Shown here: piece by piece, positions 35,185 to 43,326 of the stretch | Layout: each line of letters opens with the position of its first letter | Numbering within the stretch: the first letter of the stretch is position 1 | NCBI GenBank assembly: GCA_035644475.1 | Contig: DASQOL010000146.1 | Location: 1-64,000 of the forward strand | Source of the DNA: FEN-1219 sp035644475 | Lineage (GTDB): Bacteria; Pseudomonadota; Gammaproteobacteria; Steroidobacterales; Rariloculaceae | Direction of reading: 5' to 3' | Length of the DNA stretch: 64,000 nucleotides | The notes under the pieces: generated by a model | The model's input: only the letters and a program-made list of their open reading frames with translations | The model's database searches: none | Told to the model about the DNA's origin: nothing | Translations under genes and position numbers: made by a program

Positions 35185-35279
35185 GCGTCAGGTCTCTGCT
35201 CGGGTGGATAGAAAATGCGCCCGCGTCGCGAGCGGCCAGAATCTTAGCACGCGCTTTCGGCGCGGCTTTGGCACGCGTT

Positions 35280-36362
35280 CTATTCGGGCAGTGACTCCGC
35301 GGGCGACTCCGTGTCGCCGGGGCCGGGCTTCGAGAGGCCGTGCTTGCGCAGCAGGCTGCGGAGCTGGTGGTAACTCAGGCCGAGCAACTTCGCCGCGGTA
35401 GTCTGCTTGAATTGCGCGCGCTCGAGCGCGCGTCGCAGCACGCTGCACTCGAAATTGGTCACGGCGGAGCGGAAATCCGGCGGCACTTCGTGGTCGTTCG
35501 CCGCCGCGACCGGGCGCGGCTCCGCTTCGGCGGCAGTCTCGCGTGGTGGCGGCGGCGCGTACGGCGATGCGAACGGATCGAACAGGATTAGGTTGATGGG
35601 CTTGGCCGCGTCGTCGGAGCGGTAGACGCTGCGCTCGACCGCGTTCTTGAGCTCGCGGACGTTGCCCGGCCACGCGTAGCCCAGCAACGCGGCCTTCGCG
35701 TCGCTGGTGAATCCCGGGAAGAACGGCCGCTTGAGCTCGCTCGTGACATTGACCCCGAAGTGATACGCGAGCGTGTCAATGTCCTCGGGGCGGGCGCGCA
35801 GCGGCGGCACGTGGATCACGTCGAACGCGAGGCGATCGAGCAGGTCCGCCCGGAACCGCCCGATCTCGGCGAGCCGTGGGAGATTTTCGTTGGTCGCGCC
35901 GACGATCCGGACGTCCGTCGAAATAGTCTCCGAGCCGCCGACGCGCTGGAACTCGCCGTACTCGATAGCTCTCAAGATCTTTTCCTGCATGCGCGGCGGG
36001 ATCGTGCCGAGCTCGTCGAGCACGAGCGTGCCGCCGTCCGCTTGCTCGAACCGGCCGATGTGCGTGCGCGTCGCACCGGTGAACGCGCCGGCTTGGTGGC
36101 CGAACAGCTCCGTTTCGAGCAGCGTCTCCGTCAGCGCCGCGCAATTGACCTTGACCAGTGGCTGCTCCCAACGCTCCGACAGATAGTGCAGCCGGGAGGC
36201 GATCAGCTCCTTGCCGGTACCGCGCTCGCCGATGACCAGCACCGGCTTTATGAGCTTCGCCGCGCGCGAGACGTGCTCGAGCATCGCGAGGAAGGAAGGC
36301 GCTTCGCCGATCAGAGCAATGCTTTCAGGGGTCGGGGCCGTCGCGGTTGCCAAAGTCGTCAA
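35280..36362 (-). CDS. pspF: Phage shock protein activator PspF
   Basis: 360 residues from TTG 36362. AAA+ sigma-54 activator without a receiver domain: GERGTGKELIASRLHYLS (Walker A), ELFGHQAGAFTGA (GAFTGA sigma-54 contact), GGTLVLDELG (Walker B) and a C-terminal Fis-type helix (TTAAKLLGLSYHQLRSLLRKH). PspA inhibits it until envelope stress. A longer linker (about 265-320) than in E. coli is proline/alanine-rich. It is divergent from pspA. Confidence 0.94.
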   Translation of the reverse strand: MTTLATATAPTPESIALIGEAPSFLAMLEHVSRAAKLIKPVLVIGERGTGKELIASRLHYLSERWEQPLVKVNCAALTETLLETELFGHQAGAFTGATRTHIGRFEQADGGTLVLDELGTIPPRMQEKILRAIEYGEFQRVGGSETISTDVRIVGATNENLPRLAEIGRFRADLLDRLAFDVIHVPPLRARPEDIDTLAYHFGVNVTSELKRPFFPGFTSDAKAALLGYAWPGNVRELKNAVERSVYRSDDAAKPINLILFDPFASPYAPPPPRETAAEAEPRPVAAANDHEVPPDFRSAVTNFECSVLRRALERAQFKQTTAAKLLGLSYHQLRSLLRKHGLSKPGPGDTESPAESLPE

Positions 36363-36480
36363 ACCTTAAGGATTTCGGCGAAATCTTAGCCGATTCGTTC
36401 AGCGAAGCACCATAGAATTTTCGGCTTGACAGCGCCCTAACCCCGCGCCGCCCTTGGACTTGCGTGCGCTCGCGAGGGCT

Positions 36481-36495
36481 TGGCACAGAAACTGC
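36481..36495 (+). promoter_or_regulatory. Sigma-54 promoter of pspABC
   Basis: TGGCAC (36481-36486) and TGC (36493-36495) give the GG-N10-GC spacing required for sigma-54. It lies 38 bases before the pspA start. PspF from the divergent gene would bind upstream, within 36363-36470. Confidence 0.9.
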
Positions 36496-36532
36496 TTTGA
36501 GCCGACCAACTATCGACAAAGGACAGGCTGCC

Positions 36533-37219
36533 ATGGGCATCTTCTCGCGCTTCTCAGACATCGTGAACTCGAACATCAACGCGATCCTCGACAAAGCCGA
36601 GGACCCGGAAAAGCTGGTTCGCCTGATGATCCAGGAGATGGAGGACACGCTCGTCGAGGTCCGCTCGACCGCGGCGCGCGCCATCGCCGACAAGAAGGAA
36701 ATCTCGCGTACCTTGAACAACCTCGACCAGGAAGGCCGCGATTGGCAGGCCAAGGCCGAGCTCGCGCTCGACAAGGAGCGCGACGACCTCGCCAAGGCGG
36801 CGCTCGCCGAGAAGGCTCGCGTAATGACCTCGGCCGAAGGTCTGCGCACCCAGCAGAAGGGGATCGGCGACGGCCTCGAGAAGCTCAACGACGACATCGT
36901 GCGGCTCGAGGAAAAGCTCCTCGACGCGAAGACCCGCCAGCAAGCCATCTTCGCCCGCCACCAGACCGCGAGCCGCCGGCTCGAGGTCCGCAAGCGTCTG
37001 CACAGCTACAAGATCGACGATGCGTTGATTCGCTTCGACCAGTTCGAGCGCCGCATCGACGACCTCGAAGCGCACGCCGACTCGTACGACCTGGGCGGCA
37101 AGAAGGATCTGAAGACCGAGTTCGCCGAGCTCGAGACGGAGGACGAGGTCGCGAAGGAGCTTCGCGAGCTCAAGTCGAAGCGGGCGGGCCAGAAGCGCAG
37201 CACTAACGAACCGGTGTAG
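36533..37219 (+). CDS. pspA: Phage shock protein A
   Basis: 228 residues from ATG 36533 (MGIFSRF). Almost entirely coiled coil, with the family start FSRFSDIVNSNINAILDKAEDPEKLVRLMIQEMEDTL. PspA forms ESCRT-III-like oligomers on damaged inner membranes and inhibits PspF in the resting state. It is the first gene of pspABC behind the sigma-54 promoter. Confidence 0.95.
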   Translation: MGIFSRFSDIVNSNINAILDKAEDPEKLVRLMIQEMEDTLVEVRSTAARAIADKKEISRTLNNLDQEGRDWQAKAELALDKERDDLAKAALAEKARVMTSAEGLRTQQKGIGDGLEKLNDDIVRLEEKLLDAKTRQQAIFARHQTASRRLEVRKRLHSYKIDDALIRFDQFERRIDDLEAHADSYDLGGKKDLKTEFAELETEDEVAKELRELKSKRAGQKRSTNEPV

Positions 37220-37224
37220 GTCCC

Positions 37225-37458
37225 ATGCCCTTCACCGTCGCGGCGTTCGTCCTCACCGTCCTCTGCGTGACGATCATCCTGCCGATCGTGATAGTCATGC
37301 ACTACATGACGAAGTGGAAAGCGACCAAGGGATTGTCCAACGACGAGCAGCGATTGCTCGAGGATCTCTGGCGGGACACGCAAGCGATGCAAAGCCGGGT
37401 GAACGCGCTGGAGACGATCTTGGATGGCGAGGTCCCTGATTGGAGGAAGAAGTCATGA
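37225..37458 (+). CDS. pspB: Phage shock protein B
   Basis: 77 residues. One N-terminal membrane helix, then the amphipathic segment LSNDEQRLLEDLWRDTQAMQSRVNALETILDGEVPDWR, matching PspB (ALESILDAEHPNWR). With PspC it senses membrane stress and relieves PspA inhibition of PspF. It overlaps pspC (ATGA). Confidence 0.92.
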   Translation: MPFTVAAFVLTVLCVTIILPIVIVMHYMTKWKATKGLSNDEQRLLEDLWRDTQAMQSRVNALETILDGEVPDWRKKS

Positions 37459-37847
37459 AGGGCAACGACGGGGTCGGGTCGAAGAACCGCCTCTATCGCA
37501 ACCGGCGCAAGGGATTCGTCTTCGGAGTCTGCGCGGGGATCGCCGACCACTTCGCCTTCGACGCGACCGTCGTGCGGGTGCTGACGGTGTTGTCGACGTT
37601 CGCGTTCCCGCTCGTCTGGATCGGCTACATCGTGCTCGGGTTCATCTTGCCGGTGAAGCCGTACGAGGGGCCGGAGCCCGAGCAGGTCGACCCGGTGCAG
37701 CGCCAGGTTCGAGCGGATCCGCACGACATGCTGTCGAGCGTGCGTCACCGTGCGCGTGACCTCGACGCCCGGCTGCAACGCCTGGAGAAATACGTGACGT
37801 CGAATCGCTTCAAATTGGATCAGGAGTTTCAACGCTTGCGCGACTAG
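37455..37847 (+). CDS. pspC: Phage shock protein C
   Basis: 130 residues from ATG 37455 (GGAGGAAG upstream). The PspC domain has NRLYRNRRKGFVFGVCAGIADHFAFDATVVRVLTVL with two hydrophobic stretches. The C-terminal tail (DLDARLQRLEKYVTSNRFKLDQEFQRL) is coiled coil. It is the inner-membrane sensor partner of PspB. Confidence 0.93.
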   Translation: MKGNDGVGSKNRLYRNRRKGFVFGVCAGIADHFAFDATVVRVLTVLSTFAFPLVWIGYIVLGFILPVKPYEGPEPEQVDPVQRQVRADPHDMLSSVRHRARDLDARLQRLEKYVTSNRFKLDQEFQRLRD

Positions 37848-37893
37848 CCCAACCGCGCGCAGGTAAAAGCCGCGGTCCGGGGAGGGACCATCG

Positions 37894-38124
37894 ATGAATC
37901 CGTTTGAATTTGCTTTCGCGGTCGTGTTTCTCGTCCTGGTGTACAAGGTGATCAGCCGTGTGCTGCAGAACAAGGCGATGCGCCCCGTCGACCAGGCGCC
38001 GGAAGTGAACGCGGATCTCGCGCGCCAGATCGTCGACCTCGAGGAACGCGTGCGCGTGCTCGAGCGGATCGTCACCGACGATCGCTCCGACCTCAAGAGA
38101 CAGTTCAGGGAGCTGGGCAGCTGA
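37894..38124 (+). CDS. PspB-like small membrane protein
   Basis: 76 residues: a membrane helix at 5-22 and a cytoplasmic coiled coil ending LEERVRVLERIVTDDRSDLKRQFREL. The ending parallels PspB (RVNALETILDGE...) and the PspC tail, suggesting a duplicated PspB-like partner. It is preceded by GGGGAGGGA and follows pspC by 46 bases, so it is probably part of the psp operon. Confidence 0.65.
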   Translation: MNPFEFAFAVVFLVLVYKVISRVLQNKAMRPVDQAPEVNADLARQIVDLEERVRVLERIVTDDRSDLKRQFRELGS

Positions 38125-38139
38125 GCGGCCGCAGCGGAG

Positions 38140-38493
38140 CTACCTGGCCGTCGGCGGCGGGTTCGCGCCTTTGAAGGCCCTGACCTGTTCGTTGAATGCC
38201 GCGGCGACCGAGTCCATCTCCGTGATCGCAGTGTCGTGGCGCTTGTCCATCAACACCTTGTACTCCGCGGGCGCGTCACCGCCCTTCGCGGTGGCTTCTT
38301 CGTCGACGCACGCGAGGTAGTCGTTCATGGCGGCGATATAGGCCTTCACCTCGCCCTGCGCGCCGACCATCTGATCGTTCGTCGAAGTCTTGCCGTCGGG
38401 AATCGTGGGTATCTTCGGGGTTTCGCAGGCGGTGGCAGCGAAACTCAAGCAACTCGCAATCCCCACCACCACGCAAGACGTCCACGTTCTCAT
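38140..38493 (-). CDS. Small exported hypothetical protein
   Basis: 117 residues. An N-terminal signal with a cysteine (AATACETPKIPTIPDGKT) could be either a weak lipobox or a signal-peptidase I site. The mature part has a helical region QMVGAQGEVKAYIAAMNDYLACVDEE and a second helix, with two cysteines in total in the mature protein. I do not recognise a named family. It is convergent with the PspB-like gene. Confidence 0.6.
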   Translation of the reverse strand: MRTWTSCVVVGIASCLSFAATACETPKIPTIPDGKTSTNDQMVGAQGEVKAYIAAMNDYLACVDEEATAKGGDAPAEYKVLMDKRHDTAITEMDSVAAAFNEQVRAFKGANPPPTAR

Positions 38494-38595
38494 CTCTTCA
38501 CCCCGTTATAGTCGAAGGTTTGGCGCGCCGCGCAATATAACCCAGCGCCCGCGCGGCCGTCACCGGGGAGCGGTGATGCACGATTCGCCCGCTCC

Positions 38596-40677
38596 TCATG
38601 CAAACAACGCACGGTACTTACCGCTGCCCTCGTTCTCTGCGATCAACAGAGCGCAGAACTCGTCGGCTGTGACCGGATCGCCGAACAGGTGCCCCTGCGC
38701 ATAGTCGCATTCGTGCTTGCGCAGGAACTCGAGCTGCTGCTCGTTTTCGACGCCCTCCGCCACGACGTCGAGCTGCAGGCTGTGCGCCATCTGGATGATC
38801 GCGTCCACGATCGCGGCGTCGTCGCGGTCGATCGCGACGTCGCGGACGAACGACCGGTCGATCTTGAGCGTATTGATCGGGAACTGCTGCAGCGCCGACA
38901 GGGACGAGTAGCCCGTGCCGAAGTCGTCGATGGCGAGATGCAGGCCCATGCCGTACAGCGCGTCCAAGATCCGGATCGTCCGCTCCGGGTCCTCCATCAG
39001 CGTGGTCTCCGTGATCTCGAGCTCCAACGAGGTCGGCGACACGCCGTGCGAGCGGAAGGTCTCGCGCACCTGATCGAGGAAGCGCCGCTGCCGGAGCTGC
39101 CGTAACGACAGGTTCAGAGAGACGCGGCATGGCGACGGCACCGATCTCTGCCAGATGCGATAGTCGGCGCAGACGCGGTTCATGACCCAGTCGCCGAGCT
39201 GGAGTATCAGGTTGGTCTCCTCGGCGAGCGGCACGAAGTCGGACGGCAGCACGATGCCGCGCTCGGGGAGGTCCCAACGCAACAGCGCTTCGGCCCCTTC
39301 GAGTCGCCCCGTGCTCAGCCGGTACTTGGGCTGATAGTGCAGCCTCAGCTCGTCGCGCTCGAGCGCGCGGCGCAGCTTGCTCTTCAACATCAGCCGCTCG
39401 ACCGCGGCCGTGTTCATGTCGGTGGAGTAGAACTCGGCGCAATTGCCCCCGGCCTTCTTCGCCTGATACAGCGCCGCGTCCGCGTTGCGGATCAGGTCGA
39501 TGACGTTGTCGCCGTCCCGCGGGTATACGGCGATGCCCATGCTGGTCGTGAGAAAGATCTCCTCCCCGTGCACCTGAAACGGCTTGCCGGTGGCCTGCAG
39601 CAGGCGCGGCGCGATCTCGGCTAGGCTCTGGAGCATCGTTTCCACGCGGTCGAAGCCCGCGAGCAGCACCGCGAACTCGTCGCCTGCGAGCCGCCCGGCG
39701 TGCGCGGTGTCCGGGAGCTCCGCGAGCACGCGGCGTGCGAAGATCTCGAGGCTCGTGTCACCCGCCGCGTGGCCGAACGTATCGTTGATGTCCTTGAAGC
39801 GGTCGACGTCGAGATAAACGATCGCGAGATATTGCTGCGTGCGGCGCGCCCGCGCGATGCCCTGCTGGAGCAGATGTTGAAACTGCATGCGGTTCGCGAT
39901 CTTCGTGAGCGGGTCGGTCCGCGCGAGATAGCGGATCCGTTGCTCGACGCGTTTGCGCTCGTCGATGTTGTGGGCCGCGTAGACCCGGCCTTCCACGTCG
40001 TTGCCCCGTCCCAGGATGTGCGAGACCGTATACGAGATGCTCGAGGTCGAGCCGTCCTGCCGGAGTACGGTTCCTTCGCGCGGTCGCGCGGTGCCGCCGA
40101 CCGCCTGCCGCCGGTCGTTCGAGACGATGAGATCGTCGGCGCGCCGGCCGACGAGCTCCGCTTCGGCAATGCCGTACAGCTCGCTCGCGGCCGCGTTGGC
40201 GCGCTCGATCTTGCCTTCGGGGTCGGTGATCAGCAGCGCTTCGCCCATTCCCGCGAGGAGCCGGTCGAGATAGTCGCGCGAGATCGTGCTCGAGCGCAGG
40301 CTGGTGCGCATGGACTCGACCGCCGTGCCGAGCTCGTGCAGCTCGCTTGCGTCGCCGAGATCGAGAGTCGTCGCAAAGTTGCCCCGAGCGGCGCCCGTGA
40401 GCGCCGCGGCCACCGAGCGCAGCGGCTTCGCGAAGCTGTCGACGAGCATCGCGATAAGCCCGAGCGCGGCGCCCGCGGCCACCGCAAGGTCGGCGAGGAG
40501 CAACCACCCGAGCCCGCGATTGCCCACGGCGCCCGACGAGTGCAGGTAGAGCAGGAGGCCGGCCACCGCGAGCGCCGCGACGGCGACGGCCGCCATCGCC
40601 GCGAGATAGCGGCGCTTCAGCCCGGAGATCGCGGATGACTTGATGATTGAAAGAGGGAACATCGGCAGAGAGACCAA
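38596..40677 (-). CDS. Membrane PAS-GGDEF-EAL cyclic-di-GMP protein
   Basis: 693 residues. Two N-terminal membrane helices (about 21-42 and 54-75), a HAMP-like stretch (about 75-115), PAS (about 125-235), GGDEF (about 250-410) with RLAGDEFAVLL (AGDEF in place of GGDEF, usually compatible with activity), and EAL (about 430-685) with EGAEALLRW, DDFGTGYSSL and KIDRSFV. It may synthesise and/or degrade cyclic-di-GMP. The EAL catalytic motifs look intact. The substitution makes the balance of activities uncertain. Confidence 0.9.
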   Translation of the reverse strand: MVSLPMFPLSIIKSSAISGLKRRYLAAMAAVAVAALAVAGLLLYLHSSGAVGNRGLGWLLLADLAVAAGAALGLIAMLVDSFAKPLRSVAAALTGAARGNFATTLDLGDASELHELGTAVESMRTSLRSSTISRDYLDRLLAGMGEALLITDPEGKIERANAAASELYGIAEAELVGRRADDLIVSNDRRQAVGGTARPREGTVLRQDGSTSSISYTVSHILGRGNDVEGRVYAAHNIDERKRVEQRIRYLARTDPLTKIANRMQFQHLLQQGIARARRTQQYLAIVYLDVDRFKDINDTFGHAAGDTSLEIFARRVLAELPDTAHAGRLAGDEFAVLLAGFDRVETMLQSLAEIAPRLLQATGKPFQVHGEEIFLTTSMGIAVYPRDGDNVIDLIRNADAALYQAKKAGGNCAEFYSTDMNTAAVERLMLKSKLRRALERDELRLHYQPKYRLSTGRLEGAEALLRWDLPERGIVLPSDFVPLAEETNLILQLGDWVMNRVCADYRIWQRSVPSPCRVSLNLSLRQLRQRRFLDQVRETFRSHGVSPTSLELEITETTLMEDPERTIRILDALYGMGLHLAIDDFGTGYSSLSALQQFPINTLKIDRSFVRDVAIDRDDAAIVDAIIQMAHSLQLDVVAEGVENEQQLEFLRKHECDYAQGHLFGDPVTADEFCALLIAENEGSGKYRALFA

Positions 40678-40828
40678 GTCCGTTTGCTATATTTGTTGTT
40701 GTTACGGCGGCTCAAGGATCGGGTCGAGCAGAGCACATTCCGGCCGCCTTGCCCAGTCGGATGCAACAGAATTCGGCAAGCTCGTACCGAGCGCGACCCT
40801 CGGTTGTCCGACGACACAGTCTATTACG

Positions 40829-41821
40829 ATGCATCATACCCCGCACCCCGTCGGGGGGTTTCGCGCCCCTCTCGGCTTGCGCCACAGGCACGTTCAGTCA
40901 CTCCTTGCGGGGGGGCCGTTTCGCGGCCGCGCGTTGCGGCGCCTGGCCGCCGGCCTGCTCGGCGCTGCGCGCCGCGAGATCGTCGACTGCGGCGACGGGG
41001 TGCGGCTGCTCGGGTTCAGCAGTACCCGGTCGAGCCCGAGCCGCGGGCTCGCCATTCTGCTGCACGGTTGGGAGGGCAGCGCCGACGCGAGCTATGTCCT
41101 GTCGGTGGGAGGCCGGCTGTTCGACGCGGGCTTCGAGGTATTCAGGCTCAACCTTCGCGATCATGGCGAGAGCTATGACCTGAACCGCGAGCTGTTCCAC
41201 TCGTGCCGGATCGACGAGGTCGTGGCCGCGACGCGGCGCATCCTGGCCCTCCACCCGGCGGACCGCACGTTCCTCATCGGCCACTCGCTCGGCGGCAACT
41301 TCGCGCTGCGAGTCGCGGCGCGCGCGCCCGCGGCGGGCTTCCAGCTCACGAAGGCCGTGGCGATCTGCCCGGTGTTGCGGCCGCATAGCACGATGCGCGC
41401 GCTCGAGGAGGGGCTGTGGATCTATCGCGACTACTTTCTGCGCCGCTGGCGCCGCTCTCTGCTCGCGAAAGCCGCGTGTTTCCCCGACCTCTACGATTTC
41501 GGCGACCTGCGGCGCTTCCCCACGCTGACCGCGACCACCGACTTTTTCGTGAAGCACTACACCGGCTTCGCCGATCTCGACGCGTACCTGTCCGGTTACG
41601 CGATCACGGGCGCCGCGCTGGGGGGTCTCACCGTCCCGGCGCGGCTGATCGCGTCCTCCGACGATCCCGTGATTCCGATTGCCGATCTCCGCGACGTGGC
41701 GACGAGCGCCGCGCTGCGGATCAGCGTCTTCCCCCACGGCGGACACTGCGCGTTTCTCGAGGACTATCGTTTGCGCAGCTGGACCGATCGGGCCGTGCTA
41801 GCCGAGCTCGAAGAGGCTTGA
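40829..41821 (+). CDS. YheT-like alpha/beta hydrolase
   Basis: 330 residues from ATG 40829. HVQSLLAGGPFRGRALRRL near the start, ILLHGWEGSADASYVLSV (oxyanion region), LRDHGES, nucleophile elbow IGHSLGGNFALR, acid SSDDPVIPI and histidine FPHGGHCAFLE give a complete triad. The N-terminal layout resembles the YheT/ABHD1-3 esterases acting on lipid-like esters. Substrate unknown. Confidence 0.85.
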   Translation: MHHTPHPVGGFRAPLGLRHRHVQSLLAGGPFRGRALRRLAAGLLGAARREIVDCGDGVRLLGFSSTRSSPSRGLAILLHGWEGSADASYVLSVGGRLFDAGFEVFRLNLRDHGESYDLNRELFHSCRIDEVVAATRRILALHPADRTFLIGHSLGGNFALRVAARAPAAGFQLTKAVAICPVLRPHSTMRALEEGLWIYRDYFLRRWRRSLLAKAACFPDLYDFGDLRRFPTLTATTDFFVKHYTGFADLDAYLSGYAITGAALGGLTVPARLIASSDDPVIPIADLRDVATSAALRISVFPHGGHCAFLEDYRLRSWTDRAVLAELEEA

Positions 41822-41860
41822 GCGCGGATTCGACGACTGCGGTGCGCCGAGCTCCGCGCT

Positions 41861-41900
41861 CGAACCCGTGATCGAACCCGTGATCGACCCCGTGATCGAC
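41861..41900. repeat. 12-bp tandem repeat, three units
   Basis: CGAACCCGTGAT (41861-41872), the same at 41873-41884, and CGACCCCGTGAT at 41885-41896 lie between the hydrolase gene and the convergent bactofilin gene. The period is a multiple of three, but no gene covers the array. Confidence 0.7.
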
Positions 41901-41927
41901 CGATAGCGGCGCTCCCACCTCGCGCGG

Positions 41928-42329
41928 CTAGGCCGGGCTCGCGTCGGGGTTGCGCTTCTCCTGGAACTTGGTCGGCACGGTGCCGCTCGTGACCTTGATC
42001 TCGCCTTCGATGACCGCGCCTTCGGCAACCGCAATCGAGTTGCCGGACAGGCTGCCCGCCACGCGCGCCGTGCCCGTGATCTCGACGCGCTGCCGCGCCA
42101 TCACGTCGCCTTCGACGACGCCCGCGACGACGATGTCCGTGGCCTTGATCGTGCCCTTCCAACGGCCGCCGTCGGCGAGCGTCACTGGGCCGTCGATATC
42201 GCAGTCGCCCTCGACCGTTCCACAGAACACGTAGGCCCCTTGTCCGCTGATCGAGCCGACGATCTTCGTCGAAGGTGCGATGTAGGTCGTGGGGCCCGAG
42301 GTCGAGTCTTGAATGCGCCGTTTGAACAT
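41928..42329 (-). CDS. Bactofilin (polymer-forming cytoskeletal protein)
   Basis: 133 residues from ATG 42329. After a short disordered start the whole protein is a right-handed beta-helix pattern of alternating hydrophobics and glycines (KIVGSISGQGAYVFCGTVEGDCDIDGPVTL... through ...AEGAVIEGEIKV), diagnostic of bactofilins. These polymerise without nucleotide at the membrane and guide cell-shape or envelope enzymes. It is divergent from a sigma-54-driven small gene. Confidence 0.9.
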   Translation of the reverse strand: MFKRRIQDSTSGPTTYIAPSTKIVGSISGQGAYVFCGTVEGDCDIDGPVTLADGGRWKGTIKATDIVVAGVVEGDVMARQRVEITGTARVAGSLSGNSIAVAEGAVIEGEIKVTSGTVPTKFQEKRNPDASPA

Positions 42330-42499
42330 GAAGGTCTCCGCAAGGATGGCCAAAGGTAGCCGAGCCGGTGCCGCCGCGCGAGAACGAGCTTCACGCGGCG
42401 GCCAATCGCCGTGCCGCGGCAACTATTGACCGCTTATGTCAGGGCGACGCGGTTCACGGTCGGCCCGCCGGGGCCCACCGCGCCTCGGGCGGCCTGCCT

Positions 42500-42514
42500 T
42501 GGCACGCTCGTTGC
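42500..42514 (+). promoter_or_regulatory. Sigma-54 promoter upstream of a small unknown gene
   Basis: TGGCAC (42500-42505) and TTGC (42511-42514) give GG-N10-GC spacing, a consensus-quality match (TGGCACG...TTGCT). It lies 37 bases before the ATG at 42552, the same distance as for pspA. Confidence 0.82.
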
Positions 42515-42551
42515 TTGAGTGCGCGCAGGCTTGGAAGGCAGGAACGGTCCC

Positions 42552-42848
42552 ATGGACGGCAACGTCGAGATCATTGCGCTCGTGCTCGGGGAACCGAACG
42601 AGCGTTGGCACGCCAACCAGCTCGGCGAGGGCGCGCAGCGCCTGGTCCGCCGTTCCGACGGCCGCGTGATGCTCGAACCCGTGGAGTCGCTCGAGGAGTT
42701 CGAGCGCACGGTCCGCACGACGGGCTGCTGCCGGCGCGGCAAGGCGATTCGCGACCCCGACACCCAGGAAATCATCGGCTACGAGATGGAGCAGGTGCCG
42801 ATGCTGCGCGCGGCGGCAGAGCCCGATCGGCCGCGGCGGCGTCAGTAG
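42552..42848 (+). CDS. Small hypothetical protein behind a sigma-54 promoter
   Basis: 98 residues from ATG 42552 (GGAA upstream). Mixed alpha/beta composition with VEIIALVLGEPNERWHANQLGEGAQRLVRRSDGRVMLEPVESLEEFERTVR, a TGCC dicysteine and a basic C terminus (RPRRRQ). No membrane segment or known domain. Its promoter suggests control by PspF or another enhancer-binding protein. It is convergent with the DUF2845 gene (7-base overlap). Confidence 0.6.
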   Translation: MDGNVEIIALVLGEPNERWHANQLGEGAQRLVRRSDGRVMLEPVESLEEFERTVRTTGCCRRGKAIRDPDTQEIIGYEMEQVPMLRAAAEPDRPRRRQ

Positions 42849-43186
42849 CCGTAGCCCAAGTTCTTCACGTCGACGACGAAGCCGTTCTCGAGCCGCACCT
42901 GCCGCATCAGCTGGTATGGACCGAAGTTGTAGGTCCAGTCCTCGACCACGATCTCCTCGACGAATCCCCGGGACGCGTAGATTCGGCCGCCGTCCGTGGT
43001 GAACGCCCGCTGCGCGAGCCGCGACTGCACGGTGACGGGGTCTCCGCAGAACTGCAAAAGCTTCGATACGTGATCGCCGCGGGAGACGATCCGGTTGCCG
43101 CAACGGAACGCATGCGCGGGCGCGGCCGCCAACAGCAGTGCGGCCAGTGCGATTGCGCCGATCTTGCGGCGGTCGAGGGTCCTCAT
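42842..43186 (-). CDS. Exported DUF2845 protein
   Basis: 114 residues from ATG 43186, which gives a normal signal peptide ending APAHA. The mature part FRCGNRIVSRGDHVSKLLQFCGDPV is the DUF2845 start with two cysteines that may form a disulfide, followed by VEDWTYNFGPYQLMRQVRLENG. It is likely a small periplasmic protein of unknown function. Confidence 0.8.
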   Translation of the reverse strand: MRTLDRRKIGAIALAALLLAAAPAHAFRCGNRIVSRGDHVSKLLQFCGDPVTVQSRLAQRAFTTDGGRIYASRGFVEEIVVEDWTYNFGPYQLMRQVRLENGFVVDVKNLGYGY

Positions 43187-43291
43187 GATCGCGACGCCTT
43201 GTTTTGTTTCCCCAGTCGGTAGGCCTTTGGGACGACGGTAGCGCGCGCCCATGAACGTACGCTGAATCGCTGCCGGCGGCAATCGCCGGCC

Positions 43292-43297
43292 TATAAT
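43292..43297 (+). promoter_or_regulatory. Probable -10 box of gshA
   Basis: A perfect TATAAT lies 30 bases before the gshA start codon. The -35 region is not obvious. Confidence 0.45.
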
Positions 43298-43326
43298 GCG
43301 AGTCCTTTCGCCGGACGCACGCAAGC

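Noticed and set aside
35265..35285. TTGGCACG near the pspF end as a sigma-54 promoter
   Set aside because: No GC at the required 10-base distance from GG.
39664..39690. AGDEF in place of GGDEF in the cyclic-di-GMP protein
   Set aside because: AGDEF variants are known to be compatible with activity, so this is not evidence of degeneration.
40730..40828. Stretch before the hydrolase gene that resembled a decayed tRNA when read
   Set aside because: No acceptor stem or T arm could be folded; the GTCGGAT-like similarity is too short.
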